NCBI GenBank assembly: GCA_026770025.1
Contig: JAMXDE010000004.1
Span: forward strand, 2,108,001 to 2,172,000
Direction of reading: 5' to 3'
DNA: 64,000 nucleotides
Origin: Craspedostauros australis
Lineage: Eukaryota; Bacillariophyta; Bacillariophyceae; Mastogloiales; Achnanthaceae
Within the stretch, counting starts at the first letter, position 1. Every line of letters begins with the position of its first letter. Below, piece by piece: positions 1 through 10,000 of this stretch. The notes under the pieces are model-generated. The model was not told the DNA's origin. It saw nothing but the letters and a program-made list of their open reading frames with translations, and did no database searches. The translations under genes were made by a program, and so were the position numbers.

Positions 1-2139
1 CTGCACCAACGTGTTGGCCTGCCCAACGCTCTTGTCAAGACGGAACGTGATGAGCTTCACGTCGCCGTTCATCATTTCGTGCGCTGCCAGGTTACGGTTT
101 GGCAACGAAAGGAGGGCGTTGGTTGGCATTCTGGATCGTGGCGTGTTGGGAGGCACGTTGATCTCACGCTGCGCGTTTGGATCAGGCCGTGAACTCCAGT
201 CCAGCAGCACGATCTCGCCACCGAGATCATCAAGATCAAGCCGGAGGGAATCCAAGTCGACGTCCCGTCGCGAAGCCTCGAGGTTGCGATCACCCGGTAG
301 CTCCGTGTTGAGGCCAGATTTGACGGCAGCTTGCTCCGAGCCGAAGCAGATGAGTCCCTTCGACGGATAGAACGCAATGGACATGCTCTGTCCCTGTGCT
401 GCAATGCACACCTGCCTTCGAGCATCCAGCGATGACGAGATGACCAGGCCGAAGGATCCCTTAGCATTGGTGAGGAAGCTCTTGGTGGTGAAGAAGAGGT
501 CGTTGTCGAAAAAGGCATTGACCGTCGCCCTGCAAAAGTCTGTCAGAGTGGCGATCGTGGTGAAATCGTCGCCTTTGCCAGTTTCCATGAGCGAGGTCTG
601 CTGGTAGTGGTTGCTGTCCGCTTCGACGAATCCGAGAAGGATACTGAGCGCGGCATCATTTTCCTTGACAGCCACACACAACGTTTGTGCCAAATCGTTG
701 CGGCCCATTGTGGTATCCAAGTTCATCATGATATCGTCATTGGTGACGTATTCTTTCAACGATGTCTCGAAGATGTCTCCCACCTGTTCGAAGAAAGCAT
801 AGTCGGGAAACACGAAGGATGGCGAATCGGTGATGGTACTGTTCGCAAGTCCCAGCGCCAGCGCGTAGCGTGCTGATAGGCCGAAGCAGCCCTGGGTACG
901 CAGGACGTCCACCATCCCGGCTACGGCACAGGAATCGACTGTCGATGGCATGGGAGCTCCTGTCACCTTCTGAAGCCAGGTTTGGACGACGTCCAGATCG
1001 TAGCTGACCCCGTTGACGGCGTAAAAGTCAAAGTCGCCATTGTGGGTGATGTAGTTCTCTACACGACGGTTGGTCACGGGCCCTTGTTTTGCGTAGACAG
1101 CCACCGCCTTGCTTGTGTCGTAAACACGACGGAGGGTCGGTGGGGTCCAGATGTGCGGGTGGGTGCCGTCCAAGGTGGAGATTGAGGTAGTCGCAAATCG
1201 GGTGTGCCCCGACATGATGGGAACGAAACCGGAATTGGGGAAGCGACCGGATTTACCGAGGATGTCCTTATCAACTTTGGCCCGCACCAGCTTGCTGAGG
1301 TTCGTTCGTTTCTTGTTGACCACACGGCAGCGGATACCGACGAGGTCGCTGGGTGCCTTCTGCGCATTGCTCTTGCCATTTTCGTCGGGGTAGTACGTTA
1401 CGACACCGCCGGATTGTGCACCTCGCATCATGGTGACACGCACCATGCGTTCAAGCACTTCCATGGCGGCTTCACCGTTGTTGTGCGCAAGCCAGTTGTG
1501 GTGCAGCAGGATGACGCCGAAGTTGCCACAGAACAGTGGTAGTGCTGCTTGTGCTGAGAATTCATCCGGTTCGGAGACAAGCGGGAGAAGCGGCCGGAAT
1601 CCCATCAAATCCGTTGAAATGGCTTCCATCGCCACGATCGCAGCGGAGTACACCATTGGATTGGTCATGACGATGGAATCAGCGAAGGTCATGTTGGAAG
1701 ACGCATCGCAGCACGAAGTCTTGCAGCGGCTACTGGCCTTGGATGCAGTCCGCGCAACATGAAGCAAGAGCGAGATGAATAGCATGGCGCTGATGATCCA
1801 TCCCGCATGGCGACTCTCGCGCATGCCTCCTTCGCTGAGGAAGGCCGGCACGTTGACTTGGCGTTGGATGATGAAATGGAAGAGGAGATGACAAATTGAT
1901 CCGCCATTGGCTTCCACAATTCCGTTCCAGGCCGCAGACGCATCGAGACCTGAGCCTTCGGATGGGGCGTACCCCCCATCATAGTCTGTAGTCGTGGCAG
2001 CAGATGCGATGGCCACCACGACATGCGAAGCCTCGTGCAAGGCTCCGAAGAGGAGGTACCAGCCCAGGAGCTGACGCATCGGCTTTGCCGCTGTGCTCAG
2101 TGGTGTCGACATCATCGATTTCGCCATTGGTGCTGTCAT
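1..2139 (-). CDS. Membrane-anchored class II glutamine amidotransferase (GFAT-like), partial
   Basis: One frame is open from ATG at 2139 through the left edge of the window (713 codons seen), so the C-terminus is missing. Residues 24-47 and 112-130 are hydrophobic. The first contains HEASH (residues 35-39), an HExxH pattern inside a membrane-like helix, as in M50/site-2 proteases; MEAISTDLMG (171-180) could supply a third acidic ligand. The class II glutamine amidotransferase domain begins at CGNFGV with Cys204, followed by MRGAQSGG (238-245), GHTRFATTS (311-319) and HNGDFD (366-371). These match the Cys, HTRWATHG and NG elements of glucosamine-fructose-6-phosphate aminotransferases. A later segment (TNAKGSFGLVISSSLDARR) fits the end of that domain. 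The catalytic Cys is normally N-terminal, so here it would need proteolytic exposure or the enzyme works otherwise. No sugar-isomerase domain is visible before the edge. Domain call is firm; substrate and protease activity are unknown. Confidence 0.85.
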   Translation of the reverse strand, partial: MTAPMAKSMMSTPLSTAAKPMRQLLGWYLLFGALHEASHVVVAIASAATTTDYDGGYAPSEGSGLDASAAWNGIVEANGGSICHLLFHFIIQRQVNVPAFLSEGGMRESRHAGWIISAMLFISLLLHVARTASKASSRCKTSCCDASSNMTFADSIVMTNPMVYSAAIVAMEAISTDLMGFRPLLPLVSEPDEFSAQAALPLFCGNFGVILLHHNWLAHNNGEAAMEVLERMVRVTMMRGAQSGGVVTYYPDENGKSNAQKAPSDLVGIRCRVVNKKRTNLSKLVRAKVDKDILGKSGRFPNSGFVPIMSGHTRFATTSISTLDGTHPHIWTPPTLRRVYDTSKAVAVYAKQGPVTNRRVENYITHNGDFDFYAVNGVSYDLDVVQTWLQKVTGAPMPSTVDSCAVAGMVDVLRTQGCFGLSARYALALGLANSTITDSPSFVFPDYAFFEQVGDIFETSLKEYVTNDDIMMNLDTTMGRNDLAQTLCVAVKENDAALSILLGFVEADSNHYQQTSLMETGKGDDFTTIATLTDFCRATVNAFFDNDLFFTTKSFLTNAKGSFGLVISSSLDARRQVCIAAQGQSMSIAFYPSKGLICFGSEQAAVKSGLNTELPGDRNLEASRRDVDLDSLRLDLDDLGGEIVLLDWSSRPDPNAQREINVPPNTPRSRMPTNALLSLPNRNLAAHEMMNGDVKLITFRLDKSVGQANTLVQ

Positions 2140-2996
2140 TGGTGATGCCTTGATGGGTGGCGCTGATTGCGTATTGCTACTCGTATAGTACGAGTACAAT
2201 AGAAATGCTCACAGGCAGACGAGGTAGTGAGGTGGTGAAGAGCCTTGCCCTGAGCTGGTGATGGCTGTACGTGCATGTGCGGATTATGATGACATTGAAA
2301 GAGGTGACGAAAGGGAAGCGAGTTGGTTCAGTTTGGTTGAGGTTGCGTTGCATTGCATTGCATCGCCTGCTCGTGCTCGTAGTTTGGTTTGGTTTGGTTT
2401 GTGGCAAGTGGGGAGAGATGCGGGAGACCCAGGCGCGAAGAATGAGACAAACGAGACCAACACAGCAGAAGATGGGCAGATTTGTGTTGGCGGCAGTGTC
2501 CTCTTGCGTCACTCTTGGCTTAATTCATGGCAAAGACGCGCCTCCAGACCCGTTCCATCGGGAAAATACTTTCTCCGAACCGTCGTACGAACATACTAGT
2601 AGTCGCTGGTATTTACGACTATCACATGGCAGTAAGTTGAGAGGTAAGTTGCGCAGGAAGCTTACGTTTCAGCACTGAGAGTGAAGACGAAGTACGCATG
2701 CACGTGCGCACCAGACAACCTGCCCGTAAGTATTATGATGGCACTCCTCTAGTCGTACGATCAAACAGTCCAATCGATCTTCGGCTGTCTATTTTGGCGC
2801 ATTCCCTCATCTTTCTCCCTTGTGTAAACGTAAACCCTGGACGTCTTGGGATGATTCCTCGCCCATCTTCCCTGCTGCCTTGTCAACTTCCAATTGTTGT
2901 GTAGCCCCGCATAGGTACTTGCTTGTTCCATACAACTAAACTATTCCTCCTCCGATGGAGTAAACCAGGTCAACTGCTCTGCACACATGCTCTGCT
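2140..2996. other. Spacer between two minus-strand genes
   Basis: I see no convincing gene. It should hold the promoter of the gene starting at 2139 and the 3' end of the gene stopping at 2997. It has short direct repeats: (TTTGG) units near 2382-2400 and GCATT units near 2346-2360. Open frames here are short and low-complexity. Confidence 0.6.
2178..2196. repeat. Perfect inverted repeat TACTCGTA-TAG-TACGAGTA
   Basis: Two 8-base arms (2178-2185 and 2189-2196) are exact reverse complements around a 3-base loop. It lies about 40 bases upstream of the ATG of the amidotransferase-like gene, so it sits in its promoter or 5' UTR. Single copies of the arm recur elsewhere in non-coding parts of the window. 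Confidence 0.8.
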
Positions 2997-4571
2997 CTAC
3001 ATGTCGTTATCGATACGAACAGAATTGGAATCTCTGTTCTTCTTGCTTTGGCAATCACAAAACTCTCCAGACTCCTCCAAGGTCAATCGAGGAGTGAACG
3101 CTTCATGCAGTCTATCGTTCTCCACATCGACAGCCTCCTCAATCAAGACGAGGGCCTTGATGTCAAAAGACCTCCGCGGAATTCCATCCGGTGGTTGGAG
3201 CGGAAGAGTTGAATGTGATCGTCCAGGATTCGGACTTGGCTGATTGGCGCTCTCTTGCGGAATTGCATACGGAATTCTCTCAAGACCTATCAGGGCCGAA
3301 TGCCGAAGGTCAGACGGCATATCGGTTCGTCGATCGAACTGCTTGAAGATCAGGCATTCGTTTGATTGCATGGAAGGGAACGTGTACCATCGACTTCTTT
3401 GCATGCAAGGTCTACGGGGGAAGCAGCAGCTATTGCCAGTGCCTTCTTCTTCTTCTTCTCCCACCCATTCACGCATACCGTCAATGCTGTTGCCAATGCT
3501 GTTCCTGTCCCATCTTCTCTGTTGCGGATATCTCGTCGCCAGTATCCCCAGCGGCGACCTTGCATCATGCACAGGCACCAACGGTCGCCAAATATTCAAC
3601 AGCACAAACCGAAGATTCTCATCGCGTATTTGTTGCTGTGCTCGTTTCGGGCAAAAGTCTGGATGTAATGTTCCAAGGTTGCAACCACCATCTCCTTGGC
3701 CATCAAGATTGGTTCTCTCATGGCTGTCGCTGCTGTAGCTCACACCGACGCCGTCATCGATTGGCACCTGATTCTTGTGTACCAAGTTGAGGATCCCATC
3801 CAACCCAAACGCACCCGCATCAATGTCGATATGCACGTTCGTTGCGACGGACGCCGTCGACGGTTCGTTTTGCCGTGCGGCGCGTTGGCTTCCAATCGTC
3901 TCCTCTTCTCCGCGAATCATCGGGTGCCAAAACACAACGCTGCGTAGCCTCCGTCCACCACCTTCGGGGGCACCACCGTTCAGTGCTTGCGGAATTACGA
4001 CATCCCTTAATTCCTTCAAGTACTTGTTGCCCACATCGTTCAGGTCTGTGTAATCGACAGTCGCATCGGTGCTGACATTGGAGATTCCAAAACCATTGGT
4101 TTCCAAGCTGGCTGGGTACTCGATTCGCTGTTGCGAGACCACACCCTTGTCATCAACGTCTTCGATGAAGCCTGCGCGAGCATCGTAGATCGGTTCCGAC
4201 GCCTTCGCGTTCCGTGATGGGCCAAAATAGTCATGGATCCCGTAATGCGCATCAACGTATTCTGCCGCCGCAGAATAGTCCACCTGCGCCATGCCGTATG
4301 GTCGATCCGCCGGCAGCGATGACGACGACGACACGGTCTCGCTTGCAGAATGTGAGTGTGGGTGTGATTGAGAGTGCATCGGGAGAAATCCATCTCTAGA
4401 AGGCACACGACATTGGGACGGCCTGGTACTTCGCAGAGCCTTCCCATTCAGACGGTGGTGCTGAAAGGCTTCCACTCCACCGACCAGTGCGATGTTGCCG
4501 CGTTCGATGCGACTGCGAGAAACGGTGCCGCGGTCAGTCGCTCTCGTCCACATCGATTGACAAAGATGCAT
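2997..4571 (-). CDS. CmcJ/AsaB/GA4-desaturase-family oxygenase
   Basis: A 524-residue frame. After about 95 Ser/His-rich residues it shows landmarks of the CmcJ/NvfI/GA4-desaturase superfamily of fungal, bacterial and algal secondary-metabolism hydroxylases: YDARAGFIED near 129-138, a WHP-containing strand near 215, TNVHIDIDAG with a likely metal-binding H247/D249 pair, LLNIWRPLVPVHDARSPLGI, SRWYTFPSMQSNECLIFKQF, and RRSFDIKALVL near the C-terminus. The expected role is oxidation or desaturation of a small molecule; the substrate cannot be told. The family core is complete. The ATG at 4571 is only 25 bases from the 5' LTR of a copia element. Upstream of the element the same frame continues to a Met-Met pair at 11940-11935 with a stop just before, so the original start was probably there and the insertion may have displaced promoter and N-terminus. 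Whether the gene is still expressed is uncertain. Confidence 0.8.
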   Translation of the reverse strand: MHLCQSMWTRATDRGTVSRSRIERGNIALVGGVEAFQHHRLNGKALRSTRPSQCRVPSRDGFLPMHSQSHPHSHSASETVSSSSSLPADRPYGMAQVDYSAAAEYVDAHYGIHDYFGPSRNAKASEPIYDARAGFIEDVDDKGVVSQQRIEYPASLETNGFGISNVSTDATVDYTDLNDVGNKYLKELRDVVIPQALNGGAPEGGGRRLRSVVFWHPMIRGEEETIGSQRAARQNEPSTASVATNVHIDIDAGAFGLDGILNLVHKNQVPIDDGVGVSYSSDSHERTNLDGQGDGGCNLGTLHPDFCPKRAQQQIRDENLRFVLLNIWRPLVPVHDARSPLGILATRYPQQRRWDRNSIGNSIDGMREWVGEEEEEGTGNSCCFPRRPCMQRSRWYTFPSMQSNECLIFKQFDRRTDMPSDLRHSALIGLERIPYAIPQESANQPSPNPGRSHSTLPLQPPDGIPRRSFDIKALVLIEEAVDVENDRLHEAFTPRLTLEESGEFCDCQSKKNRDSNSVRIDNDM

Positions 4572-4596
4572 GGACGCAGCAATAGCGCAGCATCTG

Positions 4597-4839
4597 TGTT
4601 ATCATGAATTAGTCCAGCTGATCGATACGACACCAAACCCGAACCAGCACGCCGCTGCGTCAGCAACGCCACGATTAGGAGCGCTCGCGACGCACGCAAC
4701 ATTTAGCGAACTTGACGCACAGTCAAGACCACAGTAGAATAAGCTCACAATCCCATGGGACCTTCCATGGGCCCTCTCAATGGGCACAACACAACTTTAG
4801 CACACACACACTCAGACGCACACTTGCCCGTAGCAATTA
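4597..4839 (+). repeat. 5' LTR of the copia element
   Basis: A 243-base direct repeat beginning TGTTATCATG and ending GCAATTA, preceded by target site ATCTG. It looks identical to 11667-11909. The end is TA rather than the usual CA, but the boundary is fixed by the target-site duplication. Confidence 0.95.
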
Positions 4840-4853
4840 GGTTATGAGCCTGG
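4840..4853 (+). other. Putative primer-binding site (initiator tRNA-Met half-molecule type)
   Basis: GGTTATGAGCCTGG follows the 5' LTR with no gap. Its complement, CCAGGCTCATAACC, resembles the anticodon stem-loop of eukaryotic initiator tRNA-Met rather than its 3' acceptor end. This is the arrangement known for Drosophila copia and yeast Ty5, which prime from an internal tRNA cleavage end. Confidence 0.55.
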
Positions 4854-4900
4854 ACCGCAGGCACTGCTTGTTCGTCACCCGCCGCACCACACGGTGCTAA

Positions 4901-7051
4901 ATGCACCATGGCGAACGCGCTCCATCACAGCGATGCCGCGTGTTGATGCGCATTGCTGACAACGACCAAAACACAAACAAAACTCTCACCGTCGCAATCA
5001 TCCAACACAAACAACAAAACAACGCAAAGCTCATGGACCCGCATCGTCAACAAACAACGAACTCAACCTCCTCCAGTGACACAGACAACTCCGACGCGCC
5101 TTCGCTAGCAGAAGAGCCCGAGGTCGCACTCTCCGAGACCGCAGCCGACGCTCCTGTCCCTCCTCTCGGACGACAACAACAACAAGCGGAGACCGCAGCC
5201 GACGCACTCGTCCCTCCTCTCCAGCCACCTGAACAAGTCGAGACCGCAGCCGACATCACTGTCCCTCCTCTCGCACAACAACAACCTGAGACCGCAACAC
5301 CTGCCTCTCTTCATCAACAACCTGCAGCGACTGAGACCGCTCAAGCAGCCTCTTCTCCTGCACCTCAAGAGACAGCACAGGACCCAGGCGGACGCGCCTC
5401 TCCTTCTGTTTCAACAACAACAACAACAACACGAGCTGCACAGGACACCAGCACACAGGCAGCTGGCGTCTTCGCACAGCAACCACAACTTCCGCGTGAC
5501 AGAACTCCTCTTCGGACAGAACCGGAACTTCTTCCGGCAGAAGGCGATATTCTGGACTTAACCTTGGACACTTTTGAATCCCAAGCCCTTGAGGAACTCC
5601 AGTCAGCCCTCGCAGATCCTGGCAACATTCGTCCTGGCATTCTTGCTGACACAAATCTCACTGTCGAAATTCCTGCTGACGTCACTGACACAGTAACCGG
5701 TGAAACCGCCATTCCAACTGTTCGCGCGACCCACGTTTCGGCCTCATCCACGACTCGACCAAGGATGTCACGTTTCAGCGCGGACCCCGATGATGCGGCC
5801 ACCCGAGCCAACAACCGTATCCTCATTACCAAGGAAGAACGCGCTGCACTCGAAGGCAAGGACCGCACCAAGGTCAGAGAACAAGCCGTTGAGCCTCTCG
5901 AGCCGCTCTTTGTGATGGTGAACCAAACCACTGCCATCAATGACAACAAGTTCCTCGAAAAGAACTATGACTTCGCCCGACTCAAGGAAAACCTCCGCAA
6001 TCGACTCAAGATGTACTCAATGTACGAGCCATTCCAAATCATTCCATCCACTCGGAACGAGGCCGGGGATCTTGACTTCGATCGAAGCGCCGCAGACGAT
6101 ACCTTCATTGATCTGCTGGACAACGCATTCACGCTCGACCAAGACGTTGTACTCCGTTCTACCGAGATCTACGCTCTCTTTGGTGGGAAAGTCAATCAGC
6201 AGAACCTCCAATGGTCGCTTGAGCTTATCCTTTCCTCTTGTGACGACTCTCTCATCGAAGCCATTGCTGCTCGCATGCAACAGATCCCGGAGGAGCTCCG
6301 CACAGGACCAATGGCCTACTACTTTATGGAATGCATCGCCGCAAGGACAACATCTGAAACTGCTCGAGCCATCACGAACAAGATCGCTCAGTTCCGGATG
6401 ACCAACATCAAAAGCCAAAACATCGAAACATTCTGCCAGATCATGAGAGCAGCCATTCATCGAATCAAAGCCTCACCACTTGGGATTCCAGCCGACATGA
6501 ACGACATGCTCTTGAAGGTCATCAGGACCTGCACAAACAAACCCTTCGTCGATTACTTCAACATGCGTGAAGCTGCACTCGACGCAACTGGCAATGACCC
6601 TTTCACTTGGGAGCAAATCCTCGAAATGGCTCTGAAGAAGTACACCAGCCTCATTAATCAAGAGATATGGTTCGCTCCGACCAAATCCAAGAACACCCGA
6701 TTCAGAGGCATCAGGAGCAAAGCCAACACCAACGTCAAGGACTCTTCAGGACGCAGCCGACCTTCCCATGACCGTGGAGGTCAGCCCATCGACTACACGC
6801 CTCCAAAGCAGGGCGAGGCACACGAGCGCATCACCCACGGCAAGACTGAATACTGGTGTGACCATGAAACCTGCAAACGATGGGGCAACCATCCAACCAA
6901 CGGACACGACGACTTCGTCTCTCGCCAACGCAACCGTCGCGGCCGAGGCAGAAAGGGATCCTCAAACAACTCCAACAAGCAAGCGGAACCAAAGGGCAAC
7001 GACGACGAAACTCGCAAGCTTTTGAGATTCTCGGAACAAGAGGGTTTTTAA
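4901..7051 (+). CDS. Copia gag-like frame
   Basis: A 716-residue frame in the element's gag position. The first 200 residues are Gln/Pro/Thr-rich with three imperfect tandem copies of a segment built on ETAADAxVPPL (encoded about 5130-5290). The middle resembles a capsid-type helical region. A basic C-terminus carries a Cys/His cluster (WCDHETCKRWGNHPTNGHDDF region, encoded about 6853-6915) that could act as a nucleic-acid-binding knuckle. It overlaps the start of the pol frame; copia-type elements are known to balance gag and pol by frameshifting, splicing or a single polyprotein, and which applies here is not visible. Confidence 0.85.
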   Translation: MHHGERAPSQRCRVLMRIADNDQNTNKTLTVAIIQHKQQNNAKLMDPHRQQTTNSTSSSDTDNSDAPSLAEEPEVALSETAADAPVPPLGRQQQQAETAADALVPPLQPPEQVETAADITVPPLAQQQPETATPASLHQQPAATETAQAASSPAPQETAQDPGGRASPSVSTTTTTTRAAQDTSTQAAGVFAQQPQLPRDRTPLRTEPELLPAEGDILDLTLDTFESQALEELQSALADPGNIRPGILADTNLTVEIPADVTDTVTGETAIPTVRATHVSASSTTRPRMSRFSADPDDAATRANNRILITKEERAALEGKDRTKVREQAVEPLEPLFVMVNQTTAINDNKFLEKNYDFARLKENLRNRLKMYSMYEPFQIIPSTRNEAGDLDFDRSAADDTFIDLLDNAFTLDQDVVLRSTEIYALFGGKVNQQNLQWSLELILSSCDDSLIEAIAARMQQIPEELRTGPMAYYFMECIAARTTSETARAITNKIAQFRMTNIKSQNIETFCQIMRAAIHRIKASPLGIPADMNDMLLKVIRTCTNKPFVDYFNMREAALDATGNDPFTWEQILEMALKKYTSLINQEIWFAPTKSKNTRFRGIRSKANTNVKDSSGRSRPSHDRGGQPIDYTPPKQGEAHERITHGKTEYWCDHETCKRWGNHPTNGHDDFVSRQRNRRGRGRKGSSNNSNKQAEPKGNDDETRKLLRFSEQEGF

Positions 7052-10000
7052 AGGCAGCTTTCATTGTCGTAAGTCCGATCCTGCTATTCCCGTCTCTCCT
7101 CTGGCACCTGCTCGCATCCACATTCACAACATACGTCCTGGCATTGTCTGCCAACTGTCACCAAACCTTCAACCACGTCAACATCATGCGCGGACGCAAG
7201 AACTACCGAGTCTGTCGCTCCAAAGCACCACCGACCATATTCGCCTCTACCCAACGTATGAGGATGGGCTTCTGGAGTCGTCTCTTCCTTCTATCCGCTG
7301 TGATGATCCCATCGACGACGCTATTCTTCCTCTCAACTCTCACTACCGATCGCTGGAAACACCCACAACGCATTTACAACAAACACCAGCCTCTCGACTA
7401 TGATCAACTGCTCTTTGGCGATGGATGGAACGACGAGCACGCACGCAAGAACGACCCGCTATCAGCTCGCTTCCTTCATCTCTCCGGATTCCATGATGAG
7501 TTTGACTCATTCATGATGAACCGACGCATTGTCGCAGATGCTCAACAACGCGCAATGTCTCTACCTCCGTCTCAACCAAAGCACTGCTTTTCGATCACTC
7601 CATCTTTCTTCACCCTTCAGTCAGATAAACTTCGATCACAGGTGCAAGCCGTCTCCTATCTGGCCTCCACTGCCTATGAAGCATCCAAAGCACCGAACTT
7701 TATGGACGTTCTCGTCTCCCGTCACTACCATACTCCCAGTCTCACCAACAAACGCGCCATGTGTCCCATTATCCTCGACACTGGGTGCTCATTCTCCATG
7801 ACATATCGAAAGGAGGATTTCATAACGGGACCACATCTCGGTAACTTCGGGGACATCCAAACAGCAAGCGGCAAACTTCAAATCTCTGGCATAGGCACTG
7901 TCCAATGGCAAGTGCTATCCCTGAATGGAAACATCGCACCTGTCCGAACCAGAGCACATTACGTGGAGGAAGCACACATCCGCCTCTTCTCTCCGCAAGC
8001 CTACGCTCAATACCACAGCATCAAGACCGATCGCCAACCCTATTACGGAGACACGGAATCCTTCTCATTCGAGTTGGAGGATGGCAGCGTAATGAACTGT
8101 CCTATCCATCCATTCACGAATATTCCGACCGCATTGGCGCGCGATCCTCAACACCAACTCGCAGACAAACCGGATGCAATACCCTGCCGATGCAAGTCTC
8201 ACACTTGTTTTGAGTGCCAAATCACCCACGCTCTTCCATCCGTTCTCTCACCTGCAAACGAGAACCTCACCGCAAATCAGAAACAGCTGCTACTGGACCA
8301 TCAACGCTTCGGACATCTCGGAATGGATCATGTGAAACAACTTTATCGACTTACACGCAGAGTAAGACGTCTCTCCGGACCTGCGCAAAGATGGATTGAG
8401 ACCCCTTGCCTTCCAGGGCGAGGAAAGGGACCTGCCAACTGCATCAACCCACTCTGCCAAGCCTGCGCCATCGCAACGGCCAAGCGTCGACCAATACCTA
8501 CAAGAACCTCACATCCATCCGAAGACCAACGTCCAATTGCTCCAAACGCAACCAAACCAGGTCACCTCGTCTCTGTGGATCACTACCACGTTGCAGTGAA
8601 AGGACGCCTCGAACACACCAAAGGGCGCGAACCCGTATCCAGCAAATATGTTGGCGGAACCATCTTCTATGACCACTACAGCGGGTTCATCCATACCTTC
8701 CATCAGGCATCTCTCGGCGCACACGATACCATCCAAGCCAAGAACGACTTCGAGTACATTGCCAGCCAGAGCAACGTGTCTATCAAGATGTACCATACGG
8801 ACCAAGGGTCTCTCTCCTCCCGCGCCTTCCGCGAATCGTTGACTGCCAATCAAAGCATCCGGTTTGCGTCGCAAGGAGCGCACCATCAAAATGGAGCTGC
8901 AGAGGTCGCTATCCGAGTCATCATGAACAGGGCGAGAGCAATGCTCATTCACGTCAGCCTCCACTGGCCCGATCAATTCGATGTCGAGCTTTGGCCACTC
9001 GCAGTCACCTATGCCACCTGGACATACAACCACATTCCGCAGCGAAACTCCAACAGCTCTCCCATGGCGAAGTTCACGGGATCTGATGACAGCTGTGTGA
9101 TGCTCCAGCGATCGCGCGTATGGGGTTGCCCAGCATATGTCCTGCACAAGAATCTTCAAGACAAGAACAAGATCCCAAAATGGGAAGCAAGAGCTCGGAT
9201 GGGCCAATTCCTTGGCTTCAACCGCGAGTTCTCCTCAACCGTCGCATCCATCCTCAATCCTCGTACCGGCCACATCAGCAGCCAATATCACTGCGCCTTC
9301 GACGAACGCTTTTCTACCATCGCAACAACCGACGACGGAGAAGATAACATCGACCCCAACTGGCATGACATCATCCGTTTCGAAAGCGATAACTACGCCG
9401 AAGACCACGACGAAGAAATCGACGGACCTCTGCCAGACGGAGATCCCGAATTCATGACCGACAAAGAACGAGAAGAATGGAATCGCCAGCATCGCCCCGA
9501 ACCACGCATGCCTCCGCTCATTCATCCGCCGGCAACAATCATCGGAAATGACGACGACGGATTCGTCCCTCGAACATCACCCGATACAAGCATCCATGAT
9601 CTACCGCCTGGCACTGAAGTGGACAGCGGCGACGAGGACGACAACGCTGGCATACCACCACCAGATCCTTCCCTTGATGATGAAAACAACACTGGCATGC
9701 CACAGCCAGAGCCACCAACGGTCGAAGACAACTCTCCAGTCAGGCGATCTCGATCCGGACGACGCATTCGCAGACCCGCTCGCTACCGCCAGAACGAAGC
9801 AACCTCTTGCAACACCGTCTTTCATCGCATTCATGCTCTCTGCCGCGGGCGCGGACCTCGACCACAGACATCACCACTCTTCTTCCAAAACCTCAATTGG
9901 GACATCAACGACAACTCCGACATCCCAAGCCGTTACCAGATCCTACTGGAAGCGTCTACCAGTCCGACTCTCAACGAAATCTACGATATGGACCCTCTCA

